The position numbers were made by a program, and so were the translations under genes. The notes below the pieces were generated by a model. The model was not told where the DNA came from. It did no database searches and saw nothing but the letters and a program-made list of their open reading frames with translations. A stretch of 64,000 nt of DNA from SB11 sp965249955. Lineage in GTDB: Bacteria > Bacteroidota > Bacteroidia > UBA8524. Below are positions 51,653-60,388 of the stretch, in pieces. Position 1 is the stretch's first letter. Each line of letters opens with the position of its first letter. Location of the stretch: contig OZ252261.1 in NCBI GenBank assembly GCA_965249955.1, forward strand, positions 3,534,001-3,598,000, read 5' to 3'.

Positions 51653-53518
51653 CTACGCAACTCCCTCGTACACTACGTCTTTTTCAATACGCAGGTTACT
51701 AATAATAAATTTCTGACGATCCATTGTATTTTTACCCATGTAATACTCTAACAACTTGCGTACTGACATTTCTGGTTTCAATATTATTGGATCAAGACGC
51801 ATATCTTCACCAATAAATAACCCAAACTCGTCGGGCGATATTTCTCCCAAACCTTTAAAACGAGTTATCTCAGGCTTGTTGCCCAGTTGTTTAACGGCTT
51901 TTTGTTTTTCGTCTTCGCTATAACAGTATATTGTTTTTTGCTTGTTACGTACACGGAAAAGTGGCGTATCAAGTATATACACGTGCCCGTTTTTTACCAA
52001 ATCAGGAAAAAACTGAAGGAAAAAAGTCAGTATCAATAAACGGATGTGCATACCGTCAACATCAGCATCGGTTGCTATTACTACACGGTTAAAACGCAGG
52101 TTTTCAATACCTTCTTCAATATTTAAAGCGTGTTGCAGTAAATTAAACTCTTCATTTTCATACACCACCTTCTTAGTTAAGCCAAAACAATTAAGCGGTT
52201 TACCACGAAGGCTAAATACGGCTTGGGTTTCTACGTCGCGAGATTTGGTGATAGATCCGCTGGCCGAATCTCCCTCAGTAATAAATATAGTGGTATCGTA
52301 TTTCTTCTCACTTTTCGATTCATCCAAGTGCAAACGGCAGTCGCGCAGCTTTTTATTGTGCAAGTTGGCTTTTTTAGCCCGCTCGTTAGCTAGCTTTTTA
52401 ATGCCCGCCATGTCTTTACGTTCGCGTTCCGATTGTTGAATGCGTTTTAGCATAGCATCGGCTACTTCAGGGTGCTTGTGCAAAAAGTTGTTAAGCTCAG
52501 TTGACACGAAATCAAGCATAAAACTTTTCATACTAGGGCCACCTTCTGACATTACCTGCGAACCCAATTTTGTTTTTGTTTGACTTTCAAACACGGGTTC
52601 TTGCACTCTAACACTTATAGCGGCTATAATAGAGGCTCGTATATCGGCCACATCAAAGTCTTTTTTATAAAAATCGCGTACGGTTTTTACCAACGCCTCA
52701 CGAAAGGCTTGTAAGTGCGTTCCTCCCTGTGTGGTATGTTGTCCGTTTACAAAGCTATAATATTCTTCACCATACTGGTTTTCGTGGGTCATAGCCAATT
52801 CTACATCTTCGCCTTTAAGGTGAATTATAGGGTAACGTATGGCTTCGGCGTTGCTTTTGCGTTGCAGCAAATCCAACAGGCCGTTTTTTGACATATACAC
52901 CGAATCGTTGAAGTGCAAGGCTAAACCTGCATTTAGGTAGGCATAATTCCAAATTTGTTCTTCTAAAAATTCAGGACGGTAGTGGTAGTTTCTAAAAATG
53001 GTATCATCAGGCACAAACGTTATGATAGTGCCGTTCTTCTCGTTAGTAGCCTCTTCCTTTTGGTCGTTCACCAGTATACCACGCTCAAATTCGGCTATTT
53101 TGGTGCGACCATCACGTATGGATTGTACACGAAAGTGCGACGACAGGGCATTGGTGGCTTTTGTACCCACCCCATTTAAACCTACTGATTTTTGGAAGGC
53201 TTTGCTATCGTATTTACCACCTGTGTTTATTTTTGATACACAATCTATTACTTTACCCAAGGGTATACCGCGACCGTAATCGCGCACTACTACCTTGTGG
53301 TCGCTAACTTTAATCTCAATTTTCTTACCGTTGCCCATTACATACTCGTCAATAGAATTGTCGATAATTTCTTTGATAAGAATGTAAATACCGTCATCAG
53401 GCGATGCTCCGTCGCCCAGTTTACCAATGTACATACCGGGGCGTAGGCGTATGTGTTCGCGCCAATCAAGCGATCGTATTTCGTTTTCGGTATATGGTGA
53501 GTTATTTGGTTCTGCCAT
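51653..53518 (-). CDS. parE: DNA topoisomerase IV subunit B
   Basis: This encodes 621 residues. The GHKL ATPase has RLRPGMYIG, EIIDNSIDEYVMG, DYGRGIPLG and VGLNGVGTKATNALS, followed by the transducer and Toprim domain with EGDSASGS and TDADVDGMHIRLL. Length is close to ParE, below GyrB. Its partner parC is downstream on the same strand after 450 bases of repeats and a cupin gene. It drives ATP-dependent decatenation. Confidence 0.94.
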   Translation of the reverse strand: MAEPNNSPYTENEIRSLDWREHIRLRPGMYIGKLGDGASPDDGIYILIKEIIDNSIDEYVMGNGKKIEIKVSDHKVVVRDYGRGIPLGKVIDCVSKINTGGKYDSKAFQKSVGLNGVGTKATNALSSHFRVQSIRDGRTKIAEFERGILVNDQKEEATNEKNGTIITFVPDDTIFRNYHYRPEFLEEQIWNYAYLNAGLALHFNDSVYMSKNGLLDLLQRKSNAEAIRYPIIHLKGEDVELAMTHENQYGEEYYSFVNGQHTTQGGTHLQAFREALVKTVRDFYKKDFDVADIRASIIAAISVRVQEPVFESQTKTKLGSQVMSEGGPSMKSFMLDFVSTELNNFLHKHPEVADAMLKRIQQSERERKDMAGIKKLANERAKKANLHNKKLRDCRLHLDESKSEKKYDTTIFITEGDSASGSITKSRDVETQAVFSLRGKPLNCFGLTKKVVYENEEFNLLQHALNIEEGIENLRFNRVVIATDADVDGMHIRLLILTFFLQFFPDLVKNGHVYILDTPLFRVRNKQKTIYCYSEDEKQKAVKQLGNKPEITRFKGLGEISPDEFGLFIGEDMRLDPIILKPEMSVRKLLEYYMGKNTMDRQKFIISNLRIEKDVVYEGVA

Positions 53519-53746
53519 TTGTATGGTTATTTGTTATTGGTAGCTAGGCAGTTAATAAAAGGCGTAAGCCTCATTACCTCTGCGTAACTACTGCTATTGT
53601 TGAGAAATACAACAAAAACGATTGGTAAAAATATAGCTAAAAGCCTTGTACTTACTAAGAAGTTTTACAAAGGATGTGGATAAATGGTGGTAGTGATTAG
53701 TCAACAGACCAAAGTCGAGTGTTAACCTGTGAATGTAGCGTGGCTA

Positions 53747-54403
53747 TTACGCTTTTATGCCTATGCGTAAAAAATCAGCAATTTGGCGAGCTGCTGATTT
53801 AATTTCGGTTTCAGTAATAGCCTTTTTCAGCTTACGTGTATTTAGCAAAGCATCAGTTTCTATTTTGTTTTGTATCACCAAATAGTCTAAAATATTGCTG
53901 TTCATTTGGGCAAGTAGGTAACTGGCCAATTCTATATTCAAATCAAAACGTATTCCACCCATTAACAATTCGCGTTCAATCATTCCCCGCATAAAATCCA
54001 TCGATTTTTTTCGCATCTCAATCATTGCATTGCCCAAATCTTTACTAAAACGTTCGTTGTTGGCATTAACAAGTAAACGACTATAAAGAGGATTTTCAAT
54101 ATCAAAATTCATAGTCTCTCTAAAAAGAGTCGCTATTAAATCATAAAAATCTCTGGGAGGGTTTTTTAGCAAAGGCTTCACATACTCTTGCCTTTTTTTG
54201 GTAGCCTGATCTACAAGATACAGGTATAGGTCTTTTTTGTTTTCAAAGTATTGGTATACGCTACCCTTAGCTATTTCTAATACCTTAACTATGCGTGTAA
54301 TAGAGGCGTGATCGTAGTCGTTGTGAGCAAACTCGTCAAGTGCAACCGCCAAAAAATTATCGCGCTTAGCCTTAGGAAGATTTAAAAATGTGGGTTTAGG
54401 CAT
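53747..54403 (-). CDS. TetR-family transcriptional regulator
   Basis: This encodes 218 residues. The N-terminal HTH is FAHNDYDHASITRIVKVLEIAKGSVYQYFENKKDLYLYL (the SVYQYF recognition helix is typical). The ligand-binding C-terminal part is helical. A palindrome, TGACTAAACAGTCA at 54465-54478, lies 62 bases before the start and is probably its operator. A near-identical site is found at 61957-61974. No obvious target gene is adjacent on the same strand. Confidence 0.88.
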   Translation of the reverse strand: MPKPTFLNLPKAKRDNFLAVALDEFAHNDYDHASITRIVKVLEIAKGSVYQYFENKKDLYLYLVDQATKKRQEYVKPLLKNPPRDFYDLIATLFRETMNFDIENPLYSRLLVNANNERFSKDLGNAMIEMRKKSMDFMRGMIERELLMGGIRFDLNIELASYLLAQMNSNILDYLVIQNKIETDALLNTRKLKKAITETEIKSAARQIADFLRIGIKA

Positions 54404-54464
54404 ACTATCAATCAGGTTGCGCCTGATTTTAAAAATGTGTTTTAAGTGTGGGCGAAAGTAATAA

Positions 54465-54478
54465 TGACTAAACAGTCA
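54465..54478. promoter_or_regulatory. Palindromic operator before the tetR-like gene
   Basis: TGACTAAACAGTCA, with 5-bp arms, lies in the divergent region upstream of the TetR-family gene. It differs by one base from the site at 61957-61974. The spacing and shape fit TetR operators. Confidence 0.6.
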
Positions 54479-54534
54479 GTATGCACAACTTATCTACATT
54501 ATTTATTTTGTTTAATTTTTTATGGATTCTAAGC

Positions 54535-54706
54535 AACATTTTAACCGAACTCTGAGTCTTGTAGGTAGTTTTTTACCTACAATCGATGCGATATGTAGTT
54601 GGGAAATAATATTTCGTGCTCCTTAAACCAGAGCTAAGATTGGTAAAAGAACGATAAGGTAGGTTTGATCCGAGATGCCCCATTAATTAATTTTGATGGG
54701 GCTTTT
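54535..54706 (+). ncRNA. Possible structured RNA ahead of the membrane-protein gene
   Basis: This 170-base gene-free stretch has a strong inner hairpin (54559-54567 with 54574-54582, 9 perfect pairs) and ends with a terminator hairpin (54677-54683 with 54696-54702) followed by TTTT. A hairpin-bearing segment that ends in its own terminator suggests an independent small RNA. I considered 6S RNA but could not find a convincing long closing stem with a central bubble. Confidence 0.4.
54677..54706 (+). terminator. Terminator-like hairpin
   Basis: GCCCCAT (54677-54683) pairs with ATGGGGC (54696-54702), 12-base loop, followed by TTTT. It ends the 54.5-54.7 kb gene-free region just before the membrane-protein gene. 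Confidence 0.65.
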
Positions 54707-54753
54707 GGTTTTTATAGGGTTTTCAATTGGGTAAAATGTTTATTTTGCCTTTG

Positions 54754-55344
54754 ATGAAACGCACACAATTATTCGAAGAGATTTTGATGGGTTTATTGGT
54801 GGTATTACTTGCTGCCATTACCCTTTCGGCTATATTATTTACCCCTTATACCCAATACATAGCCTATACATTTTTTATTACATGGGGCATACAGCTATTA
54901 TACTATATGGTTTCACTGCGCAATTACTTCTCGCTTATAATTTTGGGATTAACCGCAGGTGCAGGTGGGGTTTATATGGCTACAATTGGCAACCCAAATG
55001 CCGATACGGCCTTGTTGTTGGGTAAAATTTCATTGGGTATTTTTACAGCCTTGTTTGCTTTTAGGTTGTACAAGGCACGGGAAAGCATTCAGGGTAACGA
55101 TATGCTATACCTTATATTAATAGTATTGTTGGTTTTTCAAATTGCGGTACAAGATGTAAAAACAATCGATGCTTTATCGTTAGCTGGTTTTGTAAACTAC
55201 TTTACAGTAGGTATTATAGCACATATATTATTCAACGGTTTTTTGCATCAACCTTTAAAAAAGGGTGAAAAGATGGTTTTACTTACCGAAGTAGTATTTA
55301 GCCTATACAATATATCACTTATGCTAATCTCAAAGTTTGCTTAA
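54754..55344 (+). CDS. Unknown six-TM membrane protein
   Basis: This encodes 196 residues from the ATG at 54754 (MKRTQLFEEILMG); an ATG at 54736 and a TTG at 54727 upstream are possible. About six hydrophobic helices span the protein. No motif is recognised. Its stop overlaps the next start (TAATG), so the two genes form a unit. Confidence 0.65.
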   Translation: MKRTQLFEEILMGLLVVLLAAITLSAILFTPYTQYIAYTFFITWGIQLLYYMVSLRNYFSLIILGLTAGAGGVYMATIGNPNADTALLLGKISLGIFTALFAFRLYKARESIQGNDMLYLILIVLLVFQIAVQDVKTIDALSLAGFVNYFTVGIIAHILFNGFLHQPLKKGEKMVLLTEVVFSLYNISLMLISKFA

Positions 55345-55877
55345 TGATTAGATGTATCACACTGTTTTTGTTTAGCCTTTTATTTATCAATGGGCTTTTT
55401 GCACAAAGTAATTTTCCGGCCAGCTGGGTTGGGGTTTGGCAGGGCGATTTGTATATATACAATAAACCAACAGACCCTGTAAAAATAACCATGCAGCTGC
55501 ACATACAAGCTACTGATAGTAGCAATACTTGGCAATGGAAAATAATATATTTACTTAAGGATAAATCCCCTGATGTACGTAAGTACTTGCTTACTACACA
55601 GGATACTACAAAAGGTAGCTATGCTATTGATGAGTTAAATGGTATTGTTATAAATGCAAAATACTTGGGCAATACACTTATTACCCGCTTTGCGGTTAGC
55701 AACTCGTTATTACTAATAAAGTACAGTTTTAATAAAGAAAGTATTGATTTTGAGGTGATAAGTGGACGAGAGGATAATAAAACAGAAACGGGCAACATAC
55801 CAACAGCCAACGTACCGCCTGTGTTTGTATACAGCATTGGCAACTATCAAAAAGCTACATTAACCAAAATACAATAG
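55344..55877 (+). CDS. Exported beta-rich protein, unknown
   Basis: This encodes 177 residues with a signal peptide (MIRCITLFLFSLLFINGLFAQ, about 1-21). The mature part begins PASWVGVWQGDLYIYN and alternates strands and turns, as in lipocalin-like or calycin folds. No active-site pattern is seen. The start overlaps the stop of the preceding membrane-protein gene by one base. It is convergent with the MarR gene, 3 bases apart. Confidence 0.7.
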   Translation: MIRCITLFLFSLLFINGLFAQSNFPASWVGVWQGDLYIYNKPTDPVKITMQLHIQATDSSNTWQWKIIYLLKDKSPDVRKYLLTTQDTTKGSYAIDELNGIVINAKYLGNTLITRFAVSNSLLLIKYSFNKESIDFEVISGREDNKTETGNIPTANVPPVFVYSIGNYQKATLTKIQ

Positions 55878-55880
55878 GCA

Positions 55881-56330
55881 TTAGCCCCTCATTTTATCAA
55901 GTAAATCACTAAGTTGAATAGCTTCTTCTTCGCTTAGGTTTTGTATAAAGCTGTCCATAGTTTCGGTACTTGCATCCATTTCATCAATAAGAGCAAGCCC
56001 TTTGCTACTAATAACAATATCAACCAAACGTTTATCGTGGTGGGCACGTGCCACATTCACCAATCCCTTTTCTTGCAACCTAGCCACAATCCTGCTCACA
56101 TCGCTCATTTTATCTAGCATTCTATCACGAACGACACAGGTAGAAACAGGGTTCTCTCCCTGCCCTTTTAGTATCTTTAACACATTGAATTGTTGAGGTG
56201 TTACACCAAAACCCTTCATGTAATCCTTCAAGCGAAGTTGTAACCAGCTATGGGTAAACAATAAGTTTATTGCCGATTTTTGCCAAGGGTTTCTAAATTT
56301 CTTTTGACTTATCTCCTGCTCAATTTTCAT
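55881..56330 (-). CDS. MarR-family transcriptional regulator
   Basis: This encodes 149 residues from the Met at 56330 (MKIEQEISQKKF); an upstream in-frame Met would add 10 residues. The winged HTH is VTPQQFNVLKILKGQGENPVS, DRMLDKMSDVSRIVARLQEKGLV, with wing ARAHHDKRLVDIVISSKG. The C-terminal helix forms the dimer. It stands alone, so its target may be itself or the DinB operon beyond it. Confidence 0.88.
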   Translation of the reverse strand: MKIEQEISQKKFRNPWQKSAINLLFTHSWLQLRLKDYMKGFGVTPQQFNVLKILKGQGENPVSTCVVRDRMLDKMSDVSRIVARLQEKGLVNVARAHHDKRLVDIVISSKGLALIDEMDASTETMDSFIQNLSEEEAIQLSDLLDKMRG

Positions 56331-56582
56331 ATAATCAGCGTAATGCGCAAATTTAATCACTTATATCAACAACAAAAATAAACCGATAAAAAGTGATTTT
56401 TATTGCACTTTCTCGTTTTTTTATCCTAAACCCACTATTTAGGTCGGATATTTGACAAGCAATTACCTAAGAATTGGAGTTTCTTGTCTCAGGCTTACAT
56501 TATATTTAATGTTTACAAGCCTATTTCTCAAAAAAACCGTATATATTTATAAAGTTTATATTTGTTATAAGTAATACAATAG

Positions 56583-57110
56583 ATGCAACAAGCAGCCAAC
56601 AGCATACTAACTAACGCCAATCTAAGGGTTTTGCATCAGCTAAAAACCTTAGCTCATTATATAAAAAATGAAGGGTATACACAATCGTTAGAGTTACTGG
56701 GTGGTAACTCAATAGGAAAGCATTACCGCCATATTATAGAGTTTTACCAATGCTTGCTAGGCTCGCAAGGTGTTATAAACTATGATAAACGCCAACGGAG
56801 TTTAGACTTAGAAAACAATGTTGATTTTGCCTTAGATACCATTAACACAATTATAGCTACGCTTGAAAAAGAACCTATTGCGGATGATTGTGATTATGAA
56901 GCTGATTTTTCTGACGATGGTGGCGAAAACATAAAAGTAAAAACAAGTTTTGCCCGTGAGTTAGCCTATAATATTGAGCACACAATTCACCACATGGCCA
57001 TAATACAAATAGTGGTTCGCCATTATTTTCCCCATGTTATTTTAGAAGAAGGTTTTGGAATAGCTGCCTCTACGCTGCGCTACCAGCATCAAATTTCATG
57101 TGCACAGTAA
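56583..57110 (+). CDS. DinB-superfamily protein
   Basis: This encodes 175 residues. GNSIGKHYRHIIEFYQCL and NIEHTIHHMAIIQIVVRHYF carry the His residues of a DinB-type metal site. It starts an operon: its end overlaps the NRDE gene by 13 bases. A TATATTTG box lies at 56557-56564, 19 bases before the start, but no clear -33 box was found. Confidence 0.8.
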   Translation: MQQAANSILTNANLRVLHQLKTLAHYIKNEGYTQSLELLGGNSIGKHYRHIIEFYQCLLGSQGVINYDKRQRSLDLENNVDFALDTINTIIATLEKEPIADDCDYEADFSDDGGENIKVKTSFARELAYNIEHTIHHMAIIQIVVRHYFPHVILEEGFGIAASTLRYQHQISCAQ

Positions 57111-57808
57111 CATATTTACCCATAAAAGGTGGTGGTTTTATTATCACCTCAAACCGAGACGAGCGTAAGGCAAGGCCTACCCTTCCCCCACAAGCTTATA
57201 ATATTAACAATCAAAACATATACTTTCCTAAAGATCAAGAAGCCGGCGGAACATGGTTTGCTGCCTCACCAAACTATACCGTAGTATTGCTAAACGGTGC
57301 CGAACACAAACACCACTATCAACCGCCCTACCGTAAAAGCAGAGGCTTGATAATGCTTGATTTTTTTAGTTATACGTCTCCTCAAAATTATGCCCAACAA
57401 CACAACTTTGAAGGTGTTGAACCTTTTACCCTTGTTATAGCCAATAAGCAAAGTAATACACTGCACCAATTTAGGTGGGATGAAAAACACGCTGTGCTTG
57501 TTGAAAAAGAAAGTGCACAGCCTCATATATGGTCGTCGGCAACATTATACGACGAGGAAACCCGCAAACAGCGTGTAGTTTGGTTTGATGCTTGGTTAAA
57601 AGACAATAAAGAGTTTACGGTAGATAACATACTGCACTTTCATCATTTTGGGGGCACAGGCAACATACAAAATGATTTGGTAATGGACAGAGATGGACGG
57701 GTACAAACCGTGAGCATAACCAGTGTTGAGTATCAAGGCGAAAATCCTGTACTTTACTACGAGGACATTGTAAATCAAAAGCTATATACCACCCCACTTA
57801 GCACCTAA
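57098..57808 (+). CDS. NRDE/TANGO2-family protein
   Basis: This encodes 236 residues. The start MCTVTYLPIKGGGFIITSNR is the family mark: Cys2 becomes the N-terminal nucleophile after Met removal, followed by NRDE as SNRDERKARPT and the strand GTWFAASPNYTVVLLNGAEH. NRDE proteins have an N-terminal-nucleophile fold; the reaction is unknown. It overlaps the DinB gene and precedes the ATP-grasp gene by 4 bases. Confidence 0.88.
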   Translation: MCTVTYLPIKGGGFIITSNRDERKARPTLPPQAYNINNQNIYFPKDQEAGGTWFAASPNYTVVLLNGAEHKHHYQPPYRKSRGLIMLDFFSYTSPQNYAQQHNFEGVEPFTLVIANKQSNTLHQFRWDEKHAVLVEKESAQPHIWSSATLYDEETRKQRVVWFDAWLKDNKEFTVDNILHFHHFGGTGNIQNDLVMDRDGRVQTVSITSVEYQGENPVLYYEDIVNQKLYTTPLST

Positions 57809-57812
57809 TACT

Positions 57813-58847
57813 ATGCAAAAACCCCTGTGGTGGATAAAACTAACCAACTACGAGTATTGGCCTGTTTGGCTGTTTTTTTTGCCGGGTATTTTTATATTTT
57901 GGCCTATACTGGCCATTAGGGCTAGGGCTTTGCTATACTTCACTGCAGCCAACCCCGGTATACCGCTTGGAGGTTTTTTTGGTGAAAAGAAATACGATAT
58001 TATAAAAGATATAGCGCCTCAATACCTGCCACAATCGGTATTGCTTACTACAAACGATATAGCCAACGGTGTAGCAATAGCACAGCAAAACGGTTTCACC
58101 TATCCCCTTATAATAAAACCCAATGTGGGCGAGCGGGGCAACGATGTTGCCAAAATAAACAACCCGCAAGAGCTTGACGAATACCTGAGCCAATGCACCA
58201 ACGAGGTAATACTGCAAGAGTTTATTACTTACCCGCAAGAGTATGGGGTGATGTTTTATAAATACCCTGATGGTAACAAAAAAGGCATTACATCCATAGT
58301 AAAAAAAGGATTTCTAACCGCCACAGGCGATGGAAAAAGCACCCTACGACAATTGCTTCAACAAAACGATAGAGCAAGGTTTCAGCTCCCATCATTAGAA
58401 AAAAACAAAAAAGTAAATCTTACCGAAGTGCTTCCAAACGGGCATACACAGCTAATAGAGCCTATTGGTAACCACTGCAAAGGCACTGCCTTTATTTATG
58501 GTAATCACTTAATAACAAACGAAATGATTGCTGCATTTGATACAATAGCATCGGGCATAAATGGGTTTTACTTTGGGCGATTTGATGTAAAGTGTAGTAG
58601 CGACGAGGATTTACAAAAAGGCATTAATATAAAGGTGATGGAGGTGAATGGCACCACCAGCGAACCCGGCCACATATACGATATGCAAACCATGAATATT
58701 TGGAAGGCATACAGTGCTATATGGCTAAATATGAAGATTATTAACACTATTGCCTTGATAAACCATTCAAAATTTAAAGTCCCCTATTCTTCAAAAAAAG
58801 AATTCTTAACTACCTTGTACGGGCACTTTTTTGCCAAGACCCGTTAA
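57813..58847 (+). CDS. ATP-grasp ligase-like protein with N-terminal membrane segment
   Basis: This encodes 344 residues. A hydrophobic segment near residues 14-35 (VWLFFLPGIFIFWPILAI) precedes an ATP-grasp fold: YPLIIKPNVGERGNDVAKI, VILQEFITYPQEYGVMFYKY, FGRFDVKCSS and IKVMEVNGTTSEPGHIYD, with the Glu and Asn of EVNG as likely metal ligands. ATP-grasp enzymes join a carboxylate to an amine or thiol; the substrate is unknown here. It is 4 bases after the NRDE gene and 3 bases before a LysE-type exporter, so it may make or modify a small product that is then exported. Confidence 0.75.
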   Translation: MQKPLWWIKLTNYEYWPVWLFFLPGIFIFWPILAIRARALLYFTAANPGIPLGGFFGEKKYDIIKDIAPQYLPQSVLLTTNDIANGVAIAQQNGFTYPLIIKPNVGERGNDVAKINNPQELDEYLSQCTNEVILQEFITYPQEYGVMFYKYPDGNKKGITSIVKKGFLTATGDGKSTLRQLLQQNDRARFQLPSLEKNKKVNLTEVLPNGHTQLIEPIGNHCKGTAFIYGNHLITNEMIAAFDTIASGINGFYFGRFDVKCSSDEDLQKGINIKVMEVNGTTSEPGHIYDMQTMNIWKAYSAIWLNMKIINTIALINHSKFKVPYSSKKEFLTTLYGHFFAKTR

Positions 58848-58850
58848 AAT

Positions 58851-59486
58851 TTGGAAGCCGTTTTATATTTTTTAGCAGCCGCCGTTATTAGTTATGTAGC
58901 CTCGTTACAGTTGGGGCCAGTAAACCTTAGGGTGATACAATGCACTGTGCAACACGATAAATACTACGCCTTGCGTGTAGGTATTGGTGGCAGCCTGCCC
59001 GAAATTGTATATGCCGGCATAGCCCTTTACATTACCGAGCTTCTAAATCCAGAAAATTTTGAAGGCAAATGGATGCCACTTATCACATTGCCTGTGTTTT
59101 TATTTTTAGCTATTTATAATTTTAGAAAGAAGGCAAAAGCTCAAGACATAAATGAAAATATTGAAGAATTACGCAAAAGAGGGTTTTGGGAAGGTTTTGC
59201 ATTAGCCATGCTAAACCCGCAGCTTATTACCTTTTGGCTGGTAGTAATCACCTTTTTTAAAACCAAAGGTTGGTTGGTAAACTCTACCCTTGCCCAACAA
59301 AGTATGTTTGTGTTGGGAGCTGCTGCAGGTGCGTTTGTACTGCAACTTACTTTTATTGCGGTGGCAGGCAAATACAAAGACTGGATTGTGAAAAAAGCAG
59401 GCAGCAGCTTCAATAAAATTATTGGTTTCTTATTTTTGACTCTAGCTTTAGTTGATACCGTTAGATTGATAAAAAACTTGTTATGA
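58851..59486 (+). CDS. LysE-family translocator
   Basis: This encodes 211 residues from a TTG at 58851. The pattern SLQLGPVNLRVIQCTVQHDKY and LRVGIGGSLPEIVYAGIALY, with six TM helices, fits LysE/RhtB exporters of amino acids or similar molecules. It ends in an ATGA overlap with the next gene. With the ATP-grasp and NRDE genes it looks like one metabolic unit with an export step. Confidence 0.82.
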   Translation: MEAVLYFLAAAVISYVASLQLGPVNLRVIQCTVQHDKYYALRVGIGGSLPEIVYAGIALYITELLNPENFEGKWMPLITLPVFLFLAIYNFRKKAKAQDINENIEELRKRGFWEGFALAMLNPQLITFWLVVITFFKTKGWLVNSTLAQQSMFVLGAAAGAFVLQLTFIAVAGKYKDWIVKKAGSSFNKIIGFLFLTLALVDTVRLIKNLL

Positions 59487-60388
59487 AAAAACTATATCTA
59501 TTACTATTCCCTTTATTTCTATTTTCAGCACCAACATGGGGGCAAAAAGTATCTTTTGCGCCTAAGTGGAAAAAGGGCGACGCATTTAAGTACTTCTGTT
59601 TCAAAAACAAGTACAACCCAAAAAACACAAACTATAAACAAGACCAAGACACCATTATAGTAAACTTTAATGTACTTACAGCCACAAAAGACGGCTATAC
59701 CTTAGCCTTACAATACGATTACAATAAAAGTTTACCTCCAATCTTTCCTCTCGAAGGATTAAGTAAAGTTGCACATAAAGTGAAACAAACCTCAATAGAA
59801 TTAACGCTTGATAGCACAGGCAAATACATTGAAATAAAAAACTGGCAAGAACTAAAAAAACGTTGCGAAACAGAACTGGATGAAGGTAAAAAACTAGCAA
59901 AGGAAAACGAAAAAGGCACTTGGGATTATTGGCGCACTAAAGTGCAAACCAAAGCACAAATAGAAAAGATGTTTGCCGAAGATATTGAGTTTTTTTTTAT
60001 GCTCTATGGCAGCAGCTTTATTAATAACAGCAAGTTTGAATATGAAGACGAAATAAAAAGTCCCTACGGAAAAGATATGCTGCCCGCCAATACAGAACTT
60101 GAAGCGCAAACCGATACTGAAAATTCAGCGTTAATAGAAGTGAAACTATTTACCCTGCCCGATGCACAAAAGGCGGCCGCAGAGTTAAAACAATATAGAG
60201 AAGCTGCCCGCCAACAAGAAGACGACCCCAAAGCCATTCCCGATGCTGATTTGTTTGACTTACAAGATTATTATGTGTTTTTAAACAATACCCAAACGGG
60301 CACACACCACACAGCCATGTATTTGCGCTACCTAAAAACAGGCAGTAAAGAGTTAATAGAATCGTTTAAGTTTATACTTGCGCCTTAA
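59483..60388 (+). CDS. Exported protein, unknown
   Basis: This encodes 301 residues with a signal peptide (MKKLYLLLFPLFLFSAPTWGQ, about 1-20). The mature part is Lys- and Glu-rich and has no motif I know. It overlaps the LysE gene by 4 bases (ATGA), so it is the last gene of the DinB-NRDE-ATP-grasp-LysE operon. It is convergent with the EamA gene, with a 17-base overlap. Confidence 0.75.
   Translation: MKKLYLLLFPLFLFSAPTWGQKVSFAPKWKKGDAFKYFCFKNKYNPKNTNYKQDQDTIIVNFNVLTATKDGYTLALQYDYNKSLPPIFPLEGLSKVAHKVKQTSIELTLDSTGKYIEIKNWQELKKRCETELDEGKKLAKENEKGTWDYWRTKVQTKAQIEKMFAEDIEFFFMLYGSSFINNSKFEYEDEIKSPYGKDMLPANTELEAQTDTENSALIEVKLFTLPDAQKAAAELKQYREAARQQEDDPKAIPDADLFDLQDYYVFLNNTQTGTHHTAMYLRYLKTGSKELIESFKFILAP

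Noticed and set aside
54535..54706. Clear 6S RNA
   Set aside because: A terminator and one hairpin are visible, but I could not form the long outer stem and central bubble, so only a generic RNA candidate is listed.
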